A DNA stretch of 10,393 nt from Methanothrix harundinacea. GTDB taxonomy: Archaea > Halobacteriota > Methanosarcinia > Methanotrichales > Methanotrichaceae. Below the pieces are notes generated by a model. That model was not told where the DNA came from and made no database searches. It saw only the letters and a program-made list of their open reading frames with translations. This document shows, one piece after another, positions 5,340 through 10,393 of this stretch; within the stretch, counting starts at the first letter, position 1, and the number at the start of each line of letters is the position of its first letter. The position numbers were made by a program, and so were the translations under genes. The DNA lies in the NCBI GenBank assembly GCA_002502785.1, contig DAQG01000084.1, positions 1 through 10,393 of the forward strand, read 5' to 3'.

Positions 5340-6560
5340 GTGACCACCCTGGAGAAGATGGCGCGTCTGGCCGCTCTTAGCAGGTTCGACTCCGTGGGCC
5401 CGCCTTCGGGGCTTGAGATCGACCCGGCCAAGGTCGATGCCCTGGGGAGGGGAACCAAGTACGACCTCTGCTCATCCACCTCGACGAAGAGGAAGGTCGA
5501 GGGAATTGATGGGCTGGGCGATGTTCTGAGAGGAGGCCTATGCCACTCCTTCACCGGCAGCGGAAGGTGCGTCAGCCTCTTCAAGACCCTCTACACCAAC
5601 GCCTGCCCCCACGAGTGCAGGTACTGTTCCAACGCCCAAGGATGCAAAAAGGGTGCGAAGATTTTCTCCTATTCGCCCGGAGAGCTTGCGAAGATCACGG
5701 TCGGTCTCTACAGAACAAATCGTATCGAGGGGCTATTTTTAAGCTCCGGCATCGGCAGAGACGAGAACGACACCATGGAAAATATGATCGAGACGGTGAG
5801 GCTTCTGAGAAGAGCCCACCGGTTCCGGGGTTACGTCCACCTTAAGATCCTTCCAGGATCGTCGAAGGAGCATGTCAGGGAGGCGATGGAGCTGGCGGAC
5901 AGGGTCAGCATAAACCTGGAGGCTCCATCGAAGTCCAGATTGACTGAGCTTTGCCCATCGAAAGACTACGAGAGGGACATCCTGGCGAGGCAGAGGTACG
6001 TAAGGGATCTATCGAAAAAGGTTGCCCTCCCAGCGGGCCAGACGACCCAGATGGTGGTGGGGGCCGCGGAGGAGAGCGACCGGGAGATCTTCGACCGGCT
6101 CCTCTTCGAGTACGAGGTCATGAACTTGAAGCGGGTTTACTTCTCAGCCTTCTCTCCGGTAGCGGGCACCGCCTTCGAAGATAAGGAGGAAGAGCCCCGC
6201 TGGAGAGAGCACCGTCTCTACCAGGTCGACTGGCTCTACCGGGTCTACGAAATGGACAGAAAGGAGATCTTCACCGCCTTCGACGAAGACGGTTTTCTTC
6301 AAAATAAAGATCCAAAGATGACCATAGCCACGGAATTCTTCGATTCGCCGATCGACCCGAACTCGGCCACCTTCAATGAATTGATAAGGGTGCCGGGGAT
6401 CGGCCCGAAGAGCGCCCGTAGGATCGCCCTCCTCCGAAGGGATAGGAAGATTGAGAGGATGAGAGACCTTGCGGCCCTGGGCGTTGTGACTCGCCGGGCG
6501 GGTCCATTCCTCAAGATCGGCGGAAAATCGGGCACAACTCTGGATCGGTGGATCGATTGA
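5340..6560 (+). CDS. Putative DNA modification/repair radical SAM protein with C-terminal HhH
   Basis: 406 residues with a GTG start. Radical SAM enzyme with the Fe-S motif Cx3Cx2C at C89, C93, C96 (ACPHECRYC). The barrel blocks are typical of TIGR03916: GLFLSSGIGR (131-140), GYVHLKILPG (164-173), INLEAPSKSRL (191-201), PAGQTTQMVVGA (231-242) and KRVYFSAFSPV (264-274). A helix-hairpin-helix DNA-binding motif, LIRVPGIGPKSARRIALLRR (348-367), lies near the end. The family is annotated as probable DNA modification or repair from its association with uracil-DNA glycosylase modules; the reaction is unknown. The first ~30 residues go beyond the usual family start (KYDLCSSTSTKRK at 40-52), so the true start may be internal, though no internal ATG fits well. 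No Shine-Dalgarno sequence is seen. The downstream gene overlaps by 13 bases. Confidence 0.9.
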   Translation: MTTLEKMARLAALSRFDSVGPPSGLEIDPAKVDALGRGTKYDLCSSTSTKRKVEGIDGLGDVLRGGLCHSFTGSGRCVSLFKTLYTNACPHECRYCSNAQGCKKGAKIFSYSPGELAKITVGLYRTNRIEGLFLSSGIGRDENDTMENMIETVRLLRRAHRFRGYVHLKILPGSSKEHVREAMELADRVSINLEAPSKSRLTELCPSKDYERDILARQRYVRDLSKKVALPAGQTTQMVVGAAEESDREIFDRLLFEYEVMNLKRVYFSAFSPVAGTAFEDKEEEPRWREHRLYQVDWLYRVYEMDRKEIFTAFDEDGFLQNKDPKMTIATEFFDSPIDPNSATFNELIRVPGIGPKSARRIALLRRDRKIERMRDLAALGVVTRRAGPFLKIGGKSGTTLDRWID

Positions 6561-7153
6561 GAACACCCGACGACTTTATGGAACTTCTCGCAGCCCACAA
6601 AGACTCTGGTGAGAGGCTGATCGAAGCCGCGAGGAGGCTTTCGCCCCTGGAGATTGAGACCTCAACGGACCCGAAGATCGTCCGGATAAGGAGGATGATC
6701 TACTCAGTCCAGGGGGAGATCCACAGGATGAGGGGCTTTGTAAGGCTCGAGCCCCTTGGAGAAAAAGTCCTCCGCGGCCGGATGAGCCCCGACCACGAGA
6801 TCGGGTTTGAGGTCGCCGACTTTTTCGCAAAGAGGTTTCCGGAGACGATCATCATCCTGGGCGACGAGACGAGGTCGTGGGCGTCCATCCGAACCGAGGG
6901 CGGTTTTTTCAGATCGAGAGGCGATGGGATCACGGCATCGCTGGAAGAGCTCAGTCGGCTCATGGATATCGGAACTGACGAGGACGACGCTGACGTCTCC
7001 GACCTCTGGGATGTCTACTACAACAGCCAGGACCAGCCCTGCAAAGACGGCAAAAGACTTTTTGGAGGGCGGATATCCAAGCGGTCCCTCGTGTCAGCTG
7101 GGATGGAAACGGAGAGGGGGAGAGGAAACAAGAGACTCGCGGACTTCATTTAA
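6548..7153 (+). CDS. DUF4130/TIGR03915-type protein, partner of the radical SAM protein
   Basis: 201 residues from GTG 6548; TTG 6557 is an alternative that would give a TTGA overlap. The signature segment is GEIHRMRGFVRLEPLGE (56-72), followed by a fold with FFAKRFPETIIILGDETRSW (92-111) and LWDVYYNSQ (153-161), matching the family described as a probable DNA metabolism protein always near the TIGR03916 radical SAM protein. In many bacteria this domain is fused to a uracil-DNA glycosylase; here it stands alone. The C-terminus after YYNSQ (KRLFGGRISKRSLVSAG) lacks the usual PRRYWKYL-type ending but keeps a comparable basic stretch. I looked for a frameshift and saw none. The 13-base overlap with the upstream gene indicates translational coupling and a shared process. 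Confidence 0.82.
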   Translation: MDRLRTPDDFMELLAAHKDSGERLIEAARRLSPLEIETSTDPKIVRIRRMIYSVQGEIHRMRGFVRLEPLGEKVLRGRMSPDHEIGFEVADFFAKRFPETIIILGDETRSWASIRTEGGFFRSRGDGITASLEELSRLMDIGTDEDDADVSDLWDVYYNSQDQPCKDGKRLFGGRISKRSLVSAGMETERGRGNKRLADFI

Positions 7154-7796
7154 ATATCTCGCCCGTCTCCTTGGACCATAGGACCATGTCCAGATGGCCC
7201 ATGGGAATGCCTGTTGCCTTCGAGAATTCGATCATCCTCTGTTCGATTTCGAGGTACCTCTTTTTGGTCAGGGACTTTGGGACCTCATCGATGACGCCCA
7301 AAAGAACCAGGTTTTTGAGGATGTGGCGGTCGAGGATGGCGAGGTCCTCGCCGAGGCCGATGTTTCGCAGGAAGTGGCCCGCCTCCTTGTACCCGAGGCC
7401 CTTGACGTTCTCGACGAGCCACTCCCGGAGGGCAAAGGGGTCGGAAAAACCTTCAAGGACGGATCGGATCGATAACTTGCCGTCCCTTGAAAACTGATTT
7501 CGGGCCGAGACGATGTAGCTCGCCTTTCTCTCCTTGAAGCGGACGTTCTTCAGCTCATTGAGTATCTCCTCGGCGTTGCCGACGAAGAGGAGGTCTCCAC
7601 ACCGGAGCCTCTCGACGGCGGGCCAGCAGGCCCTCGCCCGGGACTGGGGGGTGAGGATGCAGAAGGCAAGCTCCGCGAAGAGGTCGCGGTCCGATCCCTC
7701 GGACCAGATCCGCCTGAAGTCGGCGAGGCGGGCGTCGATCTTCTCTTTCTGGGCCCGGTGGAAGTCGAGGATCTCGTCGATCTTATCGGGGTTCAT
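7146..7796 (-). CDS. ogg: N-glycosylase/DNA lyase, archaeal Ogg2 family (8-oxoguanine repair)
   Basis: 216 residues, the usual size (the M. jannaschii enzyme has about 207). It excises 8-oxoguanine from DNA and cleaves the strand by beta-elimination. The helix-hairpin-helix holds the nucleophile K137 (VKGLGYKEAGHFLRN, 131-145), and the catalytic Asp is D156 in LAILDRHIL. The N-terminal segment LFAELAFCILTPQSRA (39-54) and the C-terminus WSKETGEIFK are typical; the terminal lysine contacts the damaged base in the family's structures. The stop overlaps that of the DUF4130 gene by 8 bases tail to tail. Upstream, a small ORF ends in an ATGA overlap with this start. No clear TATA box lies directly before the ATG. 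Confidence 0.94.
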   Translation of the reverse strand: MNPDKIDEILDFHRAQKEKIDARLADFRRIWSEGSDRDLFAELAFCILTPQSRARACWPAVERLRCGDLLFVGNAEEILNELKNVRFKERKASYIVSARNQFSRDGKLSIRSVLEGFSDPFALREWLVENVKGLGYKEAGHFLRNIGLGEDLAILDRHILKNLVLLGVIDEVPKSLTKKRYLEIEQRMIEFSKATGIPMGHLDMVLWSKETGEIFK

Positions 7797-7930
7797 CGGT
7801 GCCCTGTCGCCGTCGGGCGATAAGACGGTGTCGGAAGAGTTCCTTCATCAGCGATGCTCGTCTCCGCGCTCTCCAACGGTTCGGCAACCCGATCAAATTC
7901 TATCGCCATGTATTCCGACAATAGGGTCAT
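7793..7930 (-). CDS. Possible 45-aa ORF translationally coupled to ogg
   Basis: Not recognised. Reads MTLLSEYMAIEFDRVAEPLE and on to a stop whose TGA shares bases with the ogg ATG (ATGA, 7793-7796). GTG at 7970-7972 would extend it to 59 residues. The first half is helical and acidic, the second half is Pro/Thr-rich. Such overlaps usually mark co-translated genes, but at this size chance is a real alternative, and no Shine-Dalgarno site is evident. It could also be a remnant, since the next feature upstream is a decayed gene. Confidence 0.28.
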   Translation of the reverse strand: MTLLSEYMAIEFDRVAEPLESAETSIADEGTLPTPSYRPTATGHR

Positions 7931-7987
7931 TGCGGCCTGGGAACACAGAGCATCACGCCTAACGGCCCTCACGTCCCAGGCAGATGA

Positions 7988-8525
7988 TCAAAACCACCCG
8001 CACGCAGCCGATGGCTCGGCGGTTTTGCGGGCCACGATCATGATCTCGATCTCGTCCAGATCGAGGCCCCTTCGCCCCTGGCTTCAGGGATCGGGAGATG
8101 TTGGAGAGGATCGACAATGGCTGGCCGATGGGGTCGTCCTTCGCGCCGAGGAGCCCGAAGGCCACCTCGCTAGAAGCAGATGGCGCCGTCGTACCGTTCG
8201 GGCGGCGAGAACCGGGCGGCTTCGGCGTGGACCCACTCGATGGAGACCCCGGCCGCCTTCACCGCCGCCGCGGCCCGGGCGAGCATCTGCCGGGAGAGGT
8301 CCAGCCCGATGACGGAGTAGCCGCTGCCTGAGCGATCTCGATGGAGTGGCGGCCCGTCCCGCATCCGACGTCGAGGACCGAGCCGCCGGGCGGGAGCGAC
8401 AGCTCCTCGATGAGGAAGTCCACCTCTCGGATCGTGTTCTTGGTGAAGATGTTATCCTCGTAGACCGGCGCATGCGCATCAAAGAACTCTTCCCATGTGC
8501 TCTTCTCTTTCAACAGATCACCCAT
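7988..8525 (-). pseudogene. SAM-dependent methyltransferase, broken by two frameshifts and an internal deletion
   Basis: Starts MGDLLKEKSTWEEFFDAHAP, then has the SAM-binding motif SVLDVGCGTGRHSIEIAQ (49-66). The frame is lost by one missing base near 8326-8329 and resumes as GSGYSVIGLDLSRQMLARA and further to ERYDGAICF. One extra base at 8171 creates a stop; removing it restores CEVAFGLLGAKDDPIGQPL and SRSLKPGAKG. At about 8066-8075 the reading jumps to LDLDEIEIMIVARK, a typical C-terminus, so roughly 80-100 residues of the usual C-terminal half are missing (inference from family layout). The stop is at 7988-7990. A former promoter may be TTTATTAG on the - strand (8591-8598). Single-base errors could be sequencing artefacts; the deletion is harder to explain that way. 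The former substrate is unknown. Confidence 0.75.
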
Positions 8526-8725
8526 CTTTTTTGCAGAAATCAGAGGCTCTGCACGAGCCGCGGTGCGAGGGTCGCGCCATCGGCTCTAGGCTAATAAAGG
8601 CCGTCTCGACAGAACTGAGGGGCTTTATCCAGATCTCGAATACCTATATTACAATGTTTAACTGTTAATCCATTTCAAAACTATTTTGCTCGATTCACGT
8701 CCTATACTAACTGCTTAAATTATAT

Positions 8726-10369
8726 CTAAATGCATTTTATCATTTCGCTTAATAATATAATGATCCTATTCCATTCTGGAGCAAAAAATGATATCCGCTC
8801 ATTATTCCAAATAGTTGGAATAGAAGTTATAATTTCTAAGTAGTGATCTCTTTGAGCACGCAAATTAAACATTCTACTTGGCGATATATCTTCTCCTGCT
8901 TCTTTAGTGATAGTATATGCTATGCCCCATAAAGCGTAATAATAAGCTAACGAGAGGTATCCCGCTACTTGTTCCTCTTGAGAAATATCAATTTTCGGAA
9001 TCGATCTCATCTTCAAAAATTTATTGTATGATGATAAATAATTCTCAATAAATACCATTCTCTGTTGCATTCCCTCCTCGTTCCATGGAAGATATGGTAG
9101 AGTTTCAATTAATTGAACTAAACCGAATAGCATAAATTCGAATTGTGGCTTTGGTTTTTCGAGATCTATCATAACTATTTCGTTTTTATATGTCACAATC
9201 CAATTATCTGGATGGGCATCTTTCTTTTCAACGACTGGCAATTTCTCTATAATTTTGAATAATGGTTCTGTCAAAGCAATAATTTCGTCCGCTAGGCTGT
9301 CTCTCAAATGGACTTCTCGTGTAGCACGCCTTAACCTGTTTAATCTTTCAATGGTTTTCTGCATAGCTTCATCTTTATTTTCTTGGAATCCAGAATTCAA
9401 TGCGTGATATAATGCTAAGAACTCAATCGTATTCTGAATTGCCATGTTACATTGTGCGTTCTTCTGTGAAATTAATGCACTTAAATTTCTACCAGTAGCT
9501 CTTCTCATCACATAAATTTCGGTTTCACCTAAAGATAAGATTCCCAAAGGAATGGGAGCTAGAAATTTATTTTGATTAAATTGTCCAAGAAACTGGTTCA
9601 TTTGAAATGTACGTTTTTGTTCTTCAAGTAAATTCTCTTTAAATTTATTAGGTTTGAAAACATAGGTAGCTGAAATTAAACCATGAGAATCCTCCGCGAA
9701 ATATACCTTGCTTTTTCCGCCTAATATTTCATCCTTCATCTCCTGCGAATTAGCGGCAAGTTTAGCACCTTCTAACCAGAGACCTTGGGAATCCTTTCTT
9801 AAGAATTGATTCCAGATTCGTTCATTAGGATAAGAAAACTCCACTTGAATTAATTCATCTATCAAATCGGGAAATTGTTCAACAATCTCTGCTAGCTGAC
9901 AGACCGACCAAGGCCATTTTTCGTCTACCCTTCCAGCTTGACAAATCGATTTAATACTTTCTATAAAATAATTCTTAATCTTAGTTTCTCTATAAAGTGA
10001 AAGATTAATTCTGCCTGCTAGACTATAGTGCTCTTTAGATTCGTGTCCTTCTTGGCGAGCCTTTTTCTTGTATTTAATCGCGTTATCTAAATTTCCCATG
10101 GAATTTTCAAAGCGACTTAACTGGTAATAACAATCACCAATTAATCCGTAGTTTTCTGGGGAATCATTACCTTTTTTACAGCTTTCTTGGAACATATGTA
10201 AAGCTTTGTTAAGTAATTCCTTGTCTTTTTGTATTTGAAATAACCTAAAATATGCTTCTCCGAGTTCGCTATATAGTGATTTATCTGCATCATCTTCAAC
10301 TCTTGATTCTGTTAAATATTTTATTGCATTTTCTAGGAAACGTACTTGATCTTCTGAATCATCCGACAT
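8726..10369 (-). CDS. TPR-like repeat protein fused to a ChoK/APH-like kinase domain, AT-rich
   Basis: 547 residues from ATG 10369. The frame stays open to the window edge, so the start may lie outside. Residues 1-145 are helical pairs with TPR character (SLYSELGEAYFRLFQIQKDK, 31-50; NYGLIGDCYYQLSRF, 73-87; DNAIKYKKKARQEG, 95-108). From about 210 a kinase-like fold follows: glycine-rich GGKSKVYFAED (217-227), a probable beta-3 lysine K239 (YVFKPNK), hinge EIYVMRRATGRNL (284-296), LALYHAL (318-324), catalytic loop with D384 and N389 (KKDAHPDNW) and metal-binding D402 in VMIDLEKPKP. The DxxxxN and IDxE layout resembles aminoglycoside/choline phosphotransferases, not Ser/Thr kinases. The substrate is unknown. 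AT-rich codons differ sharply from all the other genes, suggesting recent transfer; defence, regulation or resistance roles are possible but unproven. Confidence 0.72.
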   Translation of the reverse strand: MSDDSEDQVRFLENAIKYLTESRVEDDADKSLYSELGEAYFRLFQIQKDKELLNKALHMFQESCKKGNDSPENYGLIGDCYYQLSRFENSMGNLDNAIKYKKKARQEGHESKEHYSLAGRINLSLYRETKIKNYFIESIKSICQAGRVDEKWPWSVCQLAEIVEQFPDLIDELIQVEFSYPNERIWNQFLRKDSQGLWLEGAKLAANSQEMKDEILGGKSKVYFAEDSHGLISATYVFKPNKFKENLLEEQKRTFQMNQFLGQFNQNKFLAPIPLGILSLGETEIYVMRRATGRNLSALISQKNAQCNMAIQNTIEFLALYHALNSGFQENKDEAMQKTIERLNRLRRATREVHLRDSLADEIIALTEPLFKIIEKLPVVEKKDAHPDNWIVTYKNEIVMIDLEKPKPQFEFMLFGLVQLIETLPYLPWNEEGMQQRMVFIENYLSSYNKFLKMRSIPKIDISQEEQVAGYLSLAYYYALWGIAYTITKEAGEDISPSRMFNLRAQRDHYLEIITSIPTIWNNERISFFAPEWNRIIILLSEMIKCI

Positions 10370-10393
10370 ATAGAGGCAGCGTGCCGAATGTGA

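Noticed and set aside
7002..7153. Possible frameshift at the end of the DUF4130 gene because the usual C-terminal motif is missing
   Set aside because: The other two frames give no family-like ending, and the actual ending keeps a basic Ser/Lys-rich stretch, so divergence is the simpler reading.
8084..8482. Arg/Ser-rich 132-codon - strand frame and + strand frames at 7854-8312
   Set aside because: Out-of-frame readings of the methyltransferase pseudogene; the rebuilt frame accounts for the region far better.
1..10393. CRISPR arrays, tRNA, rRNA, insertion sequences
   Set aside because: No regularly spaced repeats, no cloverleaf or rRNA sequence, and no transposase or terminal inverted repeats were seen on either strand.

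Overview
The window looks like a piece of a methanogenic archaeal chromosome, most likely of the Methanosarcinales/Methanotrichaceae type. This is inferred from gene content and was not searched. The pointers are a GSI-type glutamine synthetase lacking the adenylylation tyrosine, PII/Amt genes with archaeal TATA boxes, a PGF-CTERM (archaeosortase) surface protein, an archaeal Ogg2 8-oxoguanine glycosylase, and GTG starts. Most of the window is GC-rich. The last ~1.7 kb is conspicuously AT-rich; one 60-base line counted by hand was about 35% GC.

Left part (1-3050, + strand) is a nitrogen-assimilation locus: the 3' end of glnA, a divergent PII gene, an ammonium transporter gene (amt) and a canonical glnK. 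glnA makes glutamine. Amt imports ammonium. GlnK with an intact T-loop tyrosine should plug Amt when nitrogen is plentiful. The first PII sits behind glnA, lacks the T-loop tyrosine and may serve GlnA instead. The gaps are structured: a 9-bp GC-only inverted repeat between glnA and the first PII gene, a 9-bp hairpin inside a possible antisense small gene, and a perfect 8-6-8 palindrome abutting the amt TATA box. The palindrome is a strong operator candidate.

Middle part (3050-5240): a long non-coding stretch holding two large inverted repeats of similar geometry, then a 113-residue secreted acidic protein with a PGF-CTERM tail, then a bacterial-looking zinc alcohol dehydrogenase.

DNA-repair block (5340-7796): a radical-SAM/HhH protein and a DUF4130-type partner overlap as a two-gene operon, the pair known from bacteria beside uracil-DNA glycosylase domains. 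They run tail to tail, with 8 bp of overlap, into an Ogg2 N-glycosylase/lyase gene. A small ORF just before ogg joins it by an ATGA overlap.

Right part (7988-10393, - strand): a decayed SAM-dependent methyltransferase (two frameshifts plus an internal deletion), then an AT-rich gene fusing TPR-like helices to a ChoK/APH-like kinase domain. The composition jump and the neighbouring pseudogene suggest a recently acquired, variable spot.
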